This document shows positions 16,743 to 24,974 of a DNA stretch of 63,168 nt, piece after piece. Positions within the stretch are counted from its first letter, which is position 1; the number at the start of each line of letters is the position of its first letter. Under the pieces are notes generated by a model. That model saw nothing but the letters and a program-made list of their open reading frames with translations, was not told the DNA's origin and did no database searches. Source of the DNA: a virus; IMG/VR virus record IMGVR_UViG_3300042878_000174, positions 1 through 63,168 of that record; one strand, 5' to 3'. The translations under genes and the position numbers were made by a program.

Positions 16743-16760
16743 CATGCCAAATTCGGCATG
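16743..16760. promoter_or_regulatory. Inverted repeat / candidate operator
   Basis: CATGCC-AAATTC-GGCATG, a perfect 6-bp inverted repeat with a 6-base centre, begins at the predicted transcription start of the plus-strand operon. The geometry fits a repressor operator or a 5' hairpin in the mRNA. Confidence 0.5.
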
Positions 16761-16781
16761 CAACCTAAAGGTGCTTACATC

Positions 16782-17369
16782 ATGCTTATTCATACTGAGA
16801 GAGAAACCTACTTACAGAGTGCAGTCGAGGAGTTACGCCCCTCATTCTCAGCCAACGGCCACACACTGCCATTGGCAATTCGCGTGTCATGCGCTCTGCC
16901 CTCTAATGCTAAACGCTCAGGGGCAATTGGCGAGTGTTGGGCTGACACCCGCTCAAGTGACGGCCACTATGAAATTTTCATCAGCCCCACACTGGACAAC
17001 CCCGCACGTGTTTTTGACGTGCTCATTCATGAACTCTGCCACACGGCCAAGGGGTGCATGAACCACGGTGTTAACTTCCAAAAACTGGCTGAGGCCATGC
17101 TCTTGATTCCCGCCTCGAACACTTGGAAGGCGACTGTCGGTGCACCCACTTTCATGGCCGCTTATGGGTCAATCATCGAGGGCTTAGGCGACTACCCTCA
17201 TGCCGCCCTTGACATGTCATCGCGCAAGACGCAAGGCACTCGCATGTTGAAGGCCTCTTGCCCCTCATGTTCCTACACTGTTCGCCTGACGGCCAAGTGG
17301 GCATTCGACTCATACGGCAACCCCCGCCTACCCATCTGCCCCTGTGGCGATACCTTAGCCCTCGTTTAA
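16782..17369 (+). CDS. SprT-like zinc metalloprotease-type protein
   Basis: 195 residues from the ATG at 16782, with AAAGG upstream; an ATG at 16725 would precede the predicted transcription start. The zincin helix VLIHELCHTAKG places HELCH at residues 83-87. A C-terminal zinc ribbon has two Cys pairs (CPSCSY and ICPCGD). This SprT/Spartan-like layout is known from DNA-protein crosslink repair proteases. Here it opens the operon beside the candidate origin. Its stop TAA lies within GTTTAAAC. Proteolytic activity is inferred from the motif. Confidence 0.82.
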   Translation: MLIHTERETYLQSAVEELRPSFSANGHTLPLAIRVSCALPSNAKRSGAIGECWADTRSSDGHYEIFISPTLDNPARVFDVLIHELCHTAKGCMNHGVNFQKLAEAMLLIPASNTWKATVGAPTFMAAYGSIIEGLGDYPHAALDMSSRKTQGTRMLKASCPSCSYTVRLTAKWAFDSYGNPRLPICPCGDTLALV

Positions 17370-17388
17370 ACATAGGAGAGTCAACATC

Positions 17389-18810
17389 ATGGCAACTGCA
17401 AATCAAACCCTCAAGCTTCAAATTGCACGTATCAAAAACACCGTGCTCAATGGGGCAATGCTCCAGTTCAAAGGCCGTCCCATGGCCAACAAAACCGAAG
17501 CCATGGAGGCACTGGCTGAAATGGTTATCGCGGGTAGCATCACCCTTGAAATGATTCAAGCCGCCCCTGAGACGGCCATCAGCGCGACTGAGTCAGTCGA
17601 TGCCTCTATGGTGCAAGCCGTGGGGAGTGTGGCATCACGTGCCGAGCAAGTGGCACTCGATGCCCTAAAGCTTGGCATCAAGGCCGAGGCCATGGCCGGA
17701 AACCTTGAGAGCGTGATCACTGAATTGCGCGATGACCTCAAGGCCATGGGCAAGCAAGCCGCCAAGGGCATCGATGCCGCCTCGATCCAAGCGCAAGTGA
17801 CCAAGGCCGTGGCCGATGCATTCAAGCCCTTTAATGAGGCCGTGCAAGCCACTGGCTCACATGCGACAGTCGCGGCCATGGCATCGGTGCATGTCATCGA
17901 TCGCAAGCCCTGTCTTGACGTGTTCGGCATTGATCTGCGCGACATGAAGGGCGACCCCATGATGGTTGACATTTACAACGCACCCGATGCCCCGCCTGTA
18001 GATCCTCACTTTGTGTGGACTGAGGGCATTTTGCGTCACTTCATTTTGTCTCAAGACACTGGCGAAAACACGTTCATGGGAGGCGATAAAGGCACTGGTA
18101 AAAGTCAAAGTGCCGCCCAGTGGGCAAGCCGCACAGGCCGCCCCTACGTGCGCTATAACTTTCACAAGCAAACCACTGCCGACGATTACGCGGGTGCTCA
18201 GGCCTTGGAAAATGGTTCGAGTGTGTTTAAACGTGGCGACTTTTTACAGGCATACGTCAGCCCCGCGACCGTGATTCTGCTCGATGAAATTAGCTTTGCG
18301 AATGCGGGAAACCTTGCCACATTGAACGGCTTTTTGGAGGCCGATGCCGTGGTGAACTATGGCGGCATGACGCATCGCAAGGCACAAGGTGTCATGATTT
18401 TTGGGGCTGATAACACATTCGGCAATGGCGATGAAACAGGCCGTTATGCGGGGACAACCCCCATGAACTCGGCAACCCTCGATCGCTTTAGCCGCATTGT
18501 GCCGTTTACTTTCATGCCCCTTGACTTGGAAACCAAGGCCGTGGTCAATCGCACTGGATGCGATCCTCGCCTCGCTGAACACGTGCTCAAGGCCATCAAT
18601 GTGGCGAGGGCTAAGGCGAAGACAGGCGACATTGTAGAAGCCCCCTCGATTCGCTCTGTAATGTCATTCATTCGAGCCGTCAAGGTAATGACCGTAGATG
18701 AGGCTTGGAAGACAACCGTGGCCGCACGTCAGCCCTCTGAGTCAGCCCCAGTGCTTGAGTCGATAAAGCTTTCATGCATCGATTCCAAGCTGATCAGCAC
18801 TTTAATTTAA
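17389..18810 (+). CDS. MoxR/CobS-type AAA+ ATPase
   Basis: 473 residues. The N-terminal about 180 residues are helical and unassigned. The AAA+ domain has Walker A GGDKGTGKS (231-239), Walker B VILLDE (295-300) and the sensor-like IFGADNTFG, followed by an arginine-rich LDRFSRIVPF segment. This is the CobS/MoxR branch, which works with VWA partners to remodel proteins or insert metal. The next two genes supply such partners. GTTTAAAC at 18225 is in coding sequence, and AGGAG precedes the ATG. Confidence 0.85.
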   Translation: MATANQTLKLQIARIKNTVLNGAMLQFKGRPMANKTEAMEALAEMVIAGSITLEMIQAAPETAISATESVDASMVQAVGSVASRAEQVALDALKLGIKAEAMAGNLESVITELRDDLKAMGKQAAKGIDAASIQAQVTKAVADAFKPFNEAVQATGSHATVAAMASVHVIDRKPCLDVFGIDLRDMKGDPMMVDIYNAPDAPPVDPHFVWTEGILRHFILSQDTGENTFMGGDKGTGKSQSAAQWASRTGRPYVRYNFHKQTTADDYAGAQALENGSSVFKRGDFLQAYVSPATVILLDEISFANAGNLATLNGFLEADAVVNYGGMTHRKAQGVMIFGADNTFGNGDETGRYAGTTPMNSATLDRFSRIVPFTFMPLDLETKAVVNRTGCDPRLAEHVLKAINVARAKAKTGDIVEAPSIRSVMSFIRAVKVMTVDEAWKTTVAARQPSESAPVLESIKLSCIDSKLISTLI

Positions 18811-18825
18811 TAGGAGCGTTTAAAC

Positions 18826-19908
18826 ATGAAGAACACTTATTTTGGTTGGGAGTTCCGCCCTGCCGTTGAATTATTCGGGCACAAGGTTTGTGCCGCTTTG
18901 ACACTGCCCTCAGTGACCATCGAATGGTGCGAAGGCACTCAAACTGCCGCCATCAGTTCCAAGGGCAAGATTCGCCTCGCCAACGTGCGCGATGACGCGA
19001 TCATGACTCGCAAAGACCTCGCCAAGTATGTTGGCTTTGTGATCCATGAATTACTGCATCGCAAGTACACCAACTTCAACGTGCGTGCCAATAGCCAATA
19101 CGTTGACGCACTGCACAACGCGATCGAAGACGCTTGGATCGAGTCCACTGCCATCAAGGCGGGACTCACAGGCAACATTGCTGAACTGCTCGGCACTCTC
19201 ATCGATGACATGGCAACGCAAGCCCTTGACCACGTTCAAAGCGATGGCAACAAAATCGACTGGTCAGATCCCGCGCAATACCCCTTTGTGCTTGCAGTGT
19301 ATGCACGTCCCCACGCGACAGTGCAAGTGCCCATGGCCAAGGGCTTGAAGCCCATCTTTGAAGAGGCCGTGAGACGGACTGCCCTGTGCTCTAGTTCATT
19401 CGATACCTTGGCCGTGGCCGTGTGGGTGTATGAGCGTTTAAACATGCTAGACCAAGAGCAACCCCCTCAGCCGCCTGTTAACCCTGAGCCGCCCCCACGT
19501 GGCAAGCCCAGTGACAAGCCCAAGGGCAAAGACGTAGGTCAGCCCTGTGATGATGGCGAACCCGCTGAAGGCGAAGAGGGCGAAGATCAAGGCCAAGGCG
19601 GCACTGGTGAGGGTGAGGGCGAAGACGGCCAAGGCGATGGCGACGACCAAGGCCAAGGCGACAAGGGCAAGGGCGATGCCGAGGGCGAAGGCTCAGGAGA
19701 CGGCCAAGGCGAGGCTGAGGGCGACGATCAAGGCGAGGGCGGGGGTGGGATAGCACGTCCCCCAGTGCGCGTGAATGCGGCCAACGTAGAGCCTCAGAAC
19801 CGCGCCCCTAAGGGCACTGAGTCCACAGGCACTTACTCTGCACAATTCCGCTTGGCACGTGATGCGTACCACGTGGGCGACTCTCCTAAATTTAACTTGA
19901 AAGGCTGA
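18826..19908 (+). CDS. CobT-like protein, N-terminal part: zincin motif plus acidic linker
   Basis: 360 residues. GFVIHELLHRKYTNF places HELLH at 74-78 inside a helical domain with IEDAWIES, a pattern of VWA-associated putative peptidases. Residues about 215-310 are a Gly/Glu/Asp/Gln low-complexity linker. In CobT-like proteins such a domain and linker precede a VWA domain in one chain; here the VWA is a separate gene starting two bases after this stop. GTTTAAAC forms the spacer before the ATG, and another copy encodes RLN at 19436. Metal binding is likely; activity untested. Confidence 0.82.
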   Translation: MKNTYFGWEFRPAVELFGHKVCAALTLPSVTIEWCEGTQTAAISSKGKIRLANVRDDAIMTRKDLAKYVGFVIHELLHRKYTNFNVRANSQYVDALHNAIEDAWIESTAIKAGLTGNIAELLGTLIDDMATQALDHVQSDGNKIDWSDPAQYPFVLAVYARPHATVQVPMAKGLKPIFEEAVRRTALCSSSFDTLAVAVWVYERLNMLDQEQPPQPPVNPEPPPRGKPSDKPKGKDVGQPCDDGEPAEGEEGEDQGQGGTGEGEGEDGQGDGDDQGQGDKGKGDAEGEGSGDGQGEAEGDDQGEGGGGIARPPVRVNAANVEPQNRAPKGTESTGTYSAQFRLARDAYHVGDSPKFNLKG

Positions 19909-19910
19909 TC

Positions 19911-20597
19911 ATGATTCCCGCCAAATTACGTTATGAAGTTAAGCGTTTGTTTGAGAACACCGCGACCGAATCATTCGAGCGCAACCTTAAGTCAGGCCGT
20001 TTAAACGTTCGGGCACTGACCAAGCATTCCATCAGCCCCAATCTGTTTCAGCGCAGATATGAGGAAGAGGGAATCGACTCTGCCGTGGTCATTCTGCTTG
20101 ACGTGTCCGGCTCGATGTATGACGGCATCAGGGGCAAGGCCGGACAACCCCGCACAACCCGCATGGCATCAGCCGCCCCTACGTGCGCGGCTCTGCTTGA
20201 AACCCTGAGCGCGGCTCAAGTGGCGACTGCCCTTGTGACATTCGACGATTACACGTCAGTGCTTAAGCCTTGGAACATGAATCACAAAAAGGCGATCACC
20301 CTCTTGGAGTCCATCGATGGCATGGGCGGCTCAGATGACGCGACCGCCCTCGCGCACGTGCACAACATGCTCTACAGGCGGCCTGAGCAGAGGCGGCTCT
20401 GCTTTGTGCTGACGGACGGCCAAGGCGACATACGTCAGGCCAAGGCTCAAGTGGCATCAGCCGCCCGACTAGGGGTGACAACGATCGGCATCGGCATCAA
20501 TGCTGACGTGTCGCACGTCTACCCGAACCACGTGCAGATCGACTCGCTCGATGACCTAGGCCGAGTCACATTCACCAAGCTTAAGCTTGCCGCCTGA
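19911..20597 (+). CDS. VWA (MIDAS) domain protein, CobT C-terminal-like
   Basis: 228 residues. VVILLDVSGSMYDG carries a MIDAS DxSxS motif (Asp64, Ser66, Ser68), with later MIDAS-type residues in TFDDYTS and FVLTDGQGD. The fold is that of CobT/ViaA-type VWA domains, which bind a divalent metal and couple to MoxR/CobS ATPases. It follows the zincin gene with a two-base gap and a frame change, so the CobT-like protein is split. GTTTAAAC (19999) encodes RLN. Confidence 0.87.
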   Translation: MIPAKLRYEVKRLFENTATESFERNLKSGRLNVRALTKHSISPNLFQRRYEEEGIDSAVVILLDVSGSMYDGIRGKAGQPRTTRMASAAPTCAALLETLSAAQVATALVTFDDYTSVLKPWNMNHKKAITLLESIDGMGGSDDATALAHVHNMLYRRPEQRRLCFVLTDGQGDIRQAKAQVASAARLGVTTIGIGINADVSHVYPNHVQIDSLDDLGRVTFTKLKLAA

Positions 20598-20658
20598 GGG
20601 GGGCTTACCCCTCATGACCGTAGTAGAAGATAAGCGTTTAAACACTAGGAGAGAAACC

Positions 20659-20886
20659 ATGGACGGATTAGACAATCATTACTCTGCGCTTTGGGTTGCC
20701 AATGAGCAGAGCGCACGACCGCGCCTCAAGACTTACACCGTGTCAGTGGCCGTTGAAGGCTACGTGGACGTGGTTATTGATGCCGCTAGTAGGGAAGAGG
20801 CCGAAGCCTCAGCCCTCGACAAGGTAGAGGTACAGGGCATGCTTGTAACTGAATTAACAGTAACTGACGTGGAGCAATGGACATGA
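20659..20886 (+). CDS. Small protein with DpnD/PcfM-like core (hypothetical)
   Basis: 75 residues from the ATG at 20659, preceded by AGGAGAG. The segment LKTYTVSVAVEGYVDVVIDA then SREEAEASAL is a beta-beta-alpha pattern seen in small DpnD/PcfM-like proteins. The next gene has the same pattern (MKTYKVIASL, ESEEQAYDIA), so the two are likely tandem paralogues. Function unknown. GTTTAAAC at 20636 lies upstream of its ribosome site. Confidence 0.72.
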   Translation: MDGLDNHYSALWVANEQSARPRLKTYTVSVAVEGYVDVVIDAASREEAEASALDKVEVQGMLVTELTVTDVEQWT

Positions 20887-21065
20887 AAACCTACAAAGTG
20901 ATTGCCTCGCTGACAACGTACTTTTTTGAGTACGTAGAGGCTGAGAGCGAAGAACAAGCTTATGACATCGCCAAAGACATGGACGGAGGCGCGTTCATCC
21001 CTGTAGACCAAGGCGTGGGGGGTGACTGGTCTATTGATTCAGTTTATGAGGTGACCAATGACTGA
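20883..21065 (+). CDS. Small DpnD/PcfM-like protein, paralogue of its neighbour
   Basis: 60 residues from the ATG at 20883, which overlaps the upstream stop as ATGA and has GGAG eight bases ahead; an ATG at 20877 is possible. It is acidic, with KTYKVIASLTTYFFEYVEAE and SEEQAYDIAKDMDGG. Function unknown. Confidence 0.7.
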   Translation: MKTYKVIASLTTYFFEYVEAESEEQAYDIAKDMDGGAFIPVDQGVGGDWSIDSVYEVTND

Positions 21066-21252
21066 CGCACAAAAAATTAAATGGCTGACCACGGCCTTAC
21101 GTGATCTTGCCATGTCGGCTGATCGATATATTGATGACGGCTCATGGATTGATCACTTGTACAACGATATTCAAGAGGCAAAAAATGCTCTTGCTTATAT
21201 GCAAAAAAACAAAGGGGGGAAGAATGATGCACACACGATGGCAAAAGCTTGA
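21058..21252 (+). CDS. Small helical protein (hypothetical)
   Basis: 64 residues, MTDAQKIKWLTTALRDLAM onward, two predicted helices, acidic then Lys-rich C-terminus. GAGG precedes the ATG and the start overlaps the previous stop. Nothing further is recognised. Confidence 0.65.
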   Translation: MTDAQKIKWLTTALRDLAMSADRYIDDGSWIDHLYNDIQEAKNALAYMQKNKGGKNDAHTMAKA

Positions 21253-21316
21253 GCGAGTACTGCTCTTGGTGGGACTTATTGTCCTGATGCTTGACCTATT
21301 CTATTGGAGGCCATGA
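21224..21316 (+). CDS. 30-residue single-span membrane protein
   Basis: MMHTRWQKLERVLLLVGLIV then LMLDLFYWRP: a basic N-terminus and one hydrophobic helix. GGGGGAAG lies just before the ATG at 21224, and the stop overlaps the next start as ATGA. Coupling on both sides supports it as a gene despite its size. Role unknown; small membrane proteins in early phage operons often target host envelope functions. Confidence 0.65.
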   Translation: MMHTRWQKLERVLLLVGLIVLMLDLFYWRP

Positions 21317-21579
21317 TGTTTAAACATATTACATCGCACCCTTGGACTGTTGGCCGTCGAGGCCTCAAGACCAGTAACTCAGTTTGGGGATATGAGGGCG
21401 ACCATGGCATTCCGATCGTGGCCGACTGCTTCAGCAAGGGCACTCCCATAGCGACTCAGAGGGCGAATGCCCGACTGATAGCGATCGCCCCTCAAATGTT
21501 CGAGATCATTCAGAAGATGCACGGCAACGCTGAGGCCATGGCCTTGGTGGCTTACATGGAGAAAAGCCATGAAGATTAG
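21313..21579 (+). CDS. Small phage protein (hypothetical)
   Basis: 88 residues, MMFKHITSHPWTVGRRGLK. The start codon pair runs straight into GTTTAAAC (21318), with GGAGG upstream. The RANARLIAIAPQMFEIIQ segment recalls short conserved phage proteins of the 'ANARLIAAAPDML' type, whose function is unknown. Confidence 0.72.
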   Translation: MMFKHITSHPWTVGRRGLKTSNSVWGYEGDHGIPIVADCFSKGTPIATQRANARLIAIAPQMFEIIQKMHGNAEAMALVAYMEKSHED

Positions 21580-21808
21580 AACCCCAAAAGACCAAGACTT
21601 TGAACGCATTTACAAGGCCTATGCGGGGCTGATTGAATGGATCGGAGGCAATGACGTAGACGGACAGGAAACCCTTGGCCTACTTGTCAAAGCCTCGGTG
21701 GCCTTGGCCGTGTCGAATGATGTCTCAAAAGAGGACATGTTGGAGGTGGTGGGTGTTACGTATGAAATGGAACGCATGATGCGTCCCCCATCAGGCGAAG
21801 TGCATTGA
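21569..21808 (+). CDS. Small acidic helical protein (hypothetical)
   Basis: 79 residues, MKIRTPKDQDFERIYKAYAG, three predicted helices, Asp/Glu-rich. It overlaps both neighbours by a few bases, typical of this operon. No family recognised. Confidence 0.68.
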   Translation: MKIRTPKDQDFERIYKAYAGLIEWIGGNDVDGQETLGLLVKASVALAVSNDVSKEDMLEVVGVTYEMERMMRPPSGEVH

Positions 21809-22050
21809 TGTTCAAGGTCAAAGCAATAACCCATCATGCACCCGATTTTCTCAAAGCCGCTTACAAACACGGAAACATAATAGATCTTATGAATCATGAA
21901 CGCTTCATAGAAATTGGCGAGGCCTACATCACGTTTGCCGCGCCTAAAAGTTTCCGAGTTTATAAGATGGGACAACATCGAGTGCCCCGATATTGTGGTC
22001 AATACGATTCAATCATGCGTGCAGCTTTTTATGCACGTTTAAACAGGTGA
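21808..22050 (+). CDS. Small basic protein (hypothetical)
   Basis: 80 residues from the ATG at 21808, overlapping the previous stop; a TTG at 21805 is less likely. It has aromatic and basic residues (FRVYKMGQHRVPRYCG) and ends ARLNR, where RLN is encoded by GTTTAAAC at 22037. Last gene before the operon terminator. Confidence 0.65.
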   Translation: MFKVKAITHHAPDFLKAAYKHGNIIDLMNHERFIEIGEAYITFAAPKSFRVYKMGQHRVPRYCGQYDSIMRAAFYARLNR

Positions 22051-22095
22051 CGCTGTCGCTGCTGTCCGCTGCTGGCTGCTGTGGACGTTTAAACA

Positions 22096-22120
22096 GGGGG
22101 CATTTAGCCCCCTTTTTTTT
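22096..22120 (+). terminator. Intrinsic terminator of the 16.8-22.05 kb operon
   Basis: GGGGGC-ATTTA-GCCCCC followed by eight T. It closes the plus-strand operon before the converging minus-strand genes. GTTTAAAC lies directly upstream (22087). Confidence 0.9.
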
Positions 22121-22508
22121 ACCAAATTAAATCGTCTAACAAGTTTATAAACATGGGGGTACGCTCACCCACATAAGCCCCTCGGATATTGAACTCGTAA
22201 TACTCTGCGGCCTCGTCCCGATCCATGCCGTCCCGCTCACATAGAACATCAATGATCTTAGATATATCGTAGACCACGGCCTCACGCATACCAATGCGCT
22301 CAGAAATGCCAACGATTGCCGCATCAAACTCAGGCTCTGACAGAAATAATAATTCCCCATCCCCGTATTGATTAAAATGTTCACGTATGTTTAAACGATA
22401 GTCCTGAAGTTGAGCTGGAGCTTCAGGAGTGTTTAAACGCTTTGAGCTGGCCAGCTCACCTGCAAGCTCACCAGATGAGCCACCCTTGTTTAAACGATTA
22501 GAAGGCAT
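22119..22508 (-). CDS. Conserved phage protein with three RLN-encoding GTTTAAAC sites
   Basis: 129 residues. The C-terminal part (AAEYYEFNIRGAYVGERTPM) matches a small acidic family common in phages ('YNIVGAYVGE.TP.F'), function unknown. The N-terminal 45 residues look unconserved and contain three RLN tripeptides, each encoded by CGTTTAAAC (22389, 22431, 22488). It overlaps the primase-helicase gene by 11 bases. Confidence 0.78.
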   Translation of the reverse strand: MPSNRLNKGGSSGELAGELASSKRLNTPEAPAQLQDYRLNIREHFNQYGDGELLFLSEPEFDAAIVGISERIGMREAVVYDISKIIDVLCERDGMDRDEAAEYYEFNIRGAYVGERTPMFINLLDDLIW

Positions 22509-24180
22509 CTAGATTCTCCGAGTAAGTTCCTGCCGTTTTGTTGTAAAGCATTGTTGTTTCCCCTTGTGTACCCACCCACCGATAGCGACATTTCCACACT
22601 GCAATTTCTACGTGGTGCTCTTTGCGATGGACAGTCAATCCGCAGTCGGTCTTTGCCCACCACGCCATCGATCCCGCAATCGACATTCCGTCGGGGCGAG
22701 GTTGCTCCATTCCGTGTCGGGTCACCTTAGATGGGTGAGCGATGAACCAAGTATGAACGTCATGTGCCTTGCAGAACTTCTGAACCCTCGTCAGCATATC
22801 GCTGATGGCCGCAGTCTCTGTGCCGTCGCCCTTGGGTAACTCTATGTAGTTATATGGGTCAATGACTAAGCCTCTAACACCCATGCGCTTGACTGCCGCA
22901 CGTGCCCTCTCAAGTATCGAGTCCAACGTGCTTGGCTCTTCTCCGTTCGTATCGATGAACAAGAAATGATCCTTAACGAATTTAAACGCTATGTCTTTGT
23001 CCTGTTCCGTCATTCTGTCTTTGCCTTCAAAGAACCTACGCTTGGTGTAGATCTCCATGAGCCTACTGATATGGATCTCAGGCTGATTCTCAAATGAACA
23101 CACTGCGAACTTCCACTGATGATCACGTGCAAGGTTGACCATGATCTGATCAATGAAGTTGGACTTACCCGATGAAGGGTAGCCCGTTACAACAGTGAGT
23201 TGTGCCGGTGCGACTGTGTAAACGCTATCGACCGACGAGTACCCTGTTGAGAACCCCTTGCCCGTGCCCTTTGTATAAAGATCGTTTAAACGATCAAAGT
23301 ACGTCCCAGCATCGCTGATTCCTGAGATCGGATACGCAGCGGCAGAGTCTATGACTTTAAACACCTCACCAGTCCGTGCCGGGTCGTCAAGATGTACCTC
23401 GTTTAAATCCTTCTTGGCAAACTTGGCCAGCCGACATTTCTCTTTGCCGATCCTTCGGGCTAGTTCTTCTGCGAGTGCTTGCCCTGCGTTGTCCTGATCC
23501 GTGGCTAAGACTACGTAGGGTGCGGCATCAATGATCTCTCTTGCGTTCCATACATAGGCAAACTTCTTATCCTCGGACGGCAAGACCTTACCATCAGCCA
23601 CCTTGATCGGAGCACCCGATGGCACACTCACTACGTTCTCGATGCCTAGTTCGAGGAGGGTCAAGCAGTCTATCTCCCCCTCTACAATGATTAAAGGCTC
23701 ACCCTTCTTGACCATATCAATGCCAAAGAAGTCATGAGCACCGCCTGAGTCTTGGGTAAAGTCTTTGTCGGGGAATGATCGGTACTTGGCCGCGACCAAT
23801 GCACCGTTGCGGAAGTAAGGAAAGCCAATTGCATCTGCGCTTCGACCTAACTTACCAAAATACTTCTCTGATGCAAACAGCTTCATCTTGTCTGCTGTCT
23901 GTTGTGAAATGCCCCGCTGCTGTAACCAGTCGTAGTGTAAACGCTCTAGTTTGTTTGAAACAATCGTTGGGTTGGGAACTGCTGACAATTTTCTCTCCTG
24001 TTGTGGTTGTACTGAGCCGCTTGTCTGGCAATGATGGCAGTGGAACACGACCGCCCCGTCTTCTTTGCGGGTTAAGGTCATGTCCTTTGAGTTAGCCTTC
24101 TTGCGTTCTGTCGAGCAATAAGGGCAAGCTACCCTCGTTGACTCGTTGAAGTGGAATTGATCCACAAAAGCAGGAGTCAT
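22498..24180 (-). CDS. Bifunctional primase-helicase (T7 gp4 / Twinkle type)
   Basis: 560 residues. An N-terminal zinc finger (CPYCSTERKK then CHHCQTSG, about 19-56) is followed by a TOPRIM domain (IIVEGEIDCLTLLELG, LATDQDNAGQ) and a RecA-like hexameric helicase with Walker A GYPSSGKS (333-340), VCSFENQPE, Walker B-like GLVIDPYNYI and AHPSK. It should unwind DNA and prime the lagging strand. No phage DNA polymerase was found, so host polymerase use is likely. GTTTAAAC at 23284 encodes RLN. Confidence 0.92.
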   Translation of the reverse strand: MTPAFVDQFHFNESTRVACPYCSTERKKANSKDMTLTRKEDGAVVFHCHHCQTSGSVQPQQERKLSAVPNPTIVSNKLERLHYDWLQQRGISQQTADKMKLFASEKYFGKLGRSADAIGFPYFRNGALVAAKYRSFPDKDFTQDSGGAHDFFGIDMVKKGEPLIIVEGEIDCLTLLELGIENVVSVPSGAPIKVADGKVLPSEDKKFAYVWNAREIIDAAPYVVLATDQDNAGQALAEELARRIGKEKCRLAKFAKKDLNEVHLDDPARTGEVFKVIDSAAAYPISGISDAGTYFDRLNDLYTKGTGKGFSTGYSSVDSVYTVAPAQLTVVTGYPSSGKSNFIDQIMVNLARDHQWKFAVCSFENQPEIHISRLMEIYTKRRFFEGKDRMTEQDKDIAFKFVKDHFLFIDTNGEEPSTLDSILERARAAVKRMGVRGLVIDPYNYIELPKGDGTETAAISDMLTRVQKFCKAHDVHTWFIAHPSKVTRHGMEQPRPDGMSIAGSMAWWAKTDCGLTVHRKEHHVEIAVWKCRYRWVGTQGETTMLYNKTAGTYSENLDAF

Positions 24181-24428
24181 TTCATGCTGCCGTCTGGGTT
24201 ACGTTTAAACGAACGGTTGGCCGCAGCCGGTTTCGCTCGTAAGTTGCTGATGACCGTTGTCCCACCCTTGCTCAAAGGTTTTTTGTGGTCAACGTCTTTG
24301 CCATCTCCCTTGTGCACCACACCTTTTGCTTCAAGCATTCTGCGGGCTTTGTTTCTCTGCGCTCTTTTCTTCTTGACGGCCTCAGTGCCATCGTAGTTAG
24401 CGTATTCCTGTTTGTAATCCCTAGTCAT
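24177..24428 (-). CDS. HNH-type nuclease-like protein
   Basis: 83 residues, basic. DVDHKKPLSKGGTTVISNLR followed by AANRSF is a compact HNH motif (His in DHKKPL, Asn in SNLR, Asn/Arg in AANRSF). No zinc Cys pairs are present. Small HNH proteins act in packaging or as homing nucleases; here it is coupled to the primase-helicase gene by a four-base overlap. Activity is inferred. GTTTAAAC at 24203 is in coding sequence. Confidence 0.78.
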   Translation of the reverse strand: MTRDYKQEYANYDGTEAVKKKRAQRNKARRMLEAKGVVHKGDGKDVDHKKPLSKGGTTVISNLRAKPAAANRSFKRNPDGSMK

Positions 24429-24747
24429 TTTTAATCACTTTCATCACTCGTTGCGATCTACCTGATGCGGCCTTACGCCTTTCGCCAGTGTCGGCAATGA
24501 AACCTTTGCGTATCAAAGGAGCAAACCGAGGTGATATGGTTTGAACACCGTGATGGGGAAAATGTCTCATGACTTCGTCGGACGTACAGCCATTTGGATA
24601 CTTGGCAATGACCTCGTAGACCATTGCTTCAAGCTGAGTTGAGTCTACAGAATTGGCCGCGCTTACGCTAGTGTCCGGATCAGTATTTCGCACCATCTCT
24701 TGCGGTGCTGTACCAAATATTCTGTCAAATAATGATTTTTGTTCCAT
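24421..24747 (-). CDS. Winged-helix protein
   Basis: 108 residues. After a variable N-terminus, STQLEAMVYEVIAKYPNGCT, SDEVMRHFPHHGVQTISPRF, APLIRKGFIADTGERRK forms a winged helix-turn-helix, as in phage wHTH proteins that use antiparallel recognition helices. It could regulate the replication genes or assist replication initiation. GGAG precedes the ATG. Confidence 0.78.
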   Translation of the reverse strand: MEQKSLFDRIFGTAPQEMVRNTDPDTSVSAANSVDSTQLEAMVYEVIAKYPNGCTSDEVMRHFPHHGVQTISPRFAPLIRKGFIADTGERRKAASGRSQRVMKVIKND

Positions 24748-24768
24748 GCTTCTCTCCTATGTTGAAAA

Positions 24769-24972
24769 TTAAAGTTCTAATTCAATTTGCTCAGGTGCGG
24801 TGTAGTTCTCTATTGGTACTCCTTTGTCTAGTTGGTTAATAATATCTTCCTGTGTGGCGACTCGTATTGTCATAATCCCTAATGACACATGCGCTATCGC
24901 TTGTCTGCGGTTGGATGCACGAATCAGCCTGACCTGATCTCCTACGCCTATCGTGTAAACACGTTGCTTCAT
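24769..24972 (-). CDS. Small protein (hypothetical)
   Basis: 67 residues. MKQRVYTIGVGDQVRLIRAS then NRRQAIAHVSLGIMTIRVAT is the layout of small phage proteins I associate with 'a.sn..qA..hva' motifs of unknown function. Acidic C-terminus. Two bases separate it from the gene upstream. Confidence 0.7.
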   Translation of the reverse strand: MKQRVYTIGVGDQVRLIRASNRRQAIAHVSLGIMTIRVATQEDIINQLDKGVPIENYTAPEQIELEL

Positions 24973-24974
24973 GC

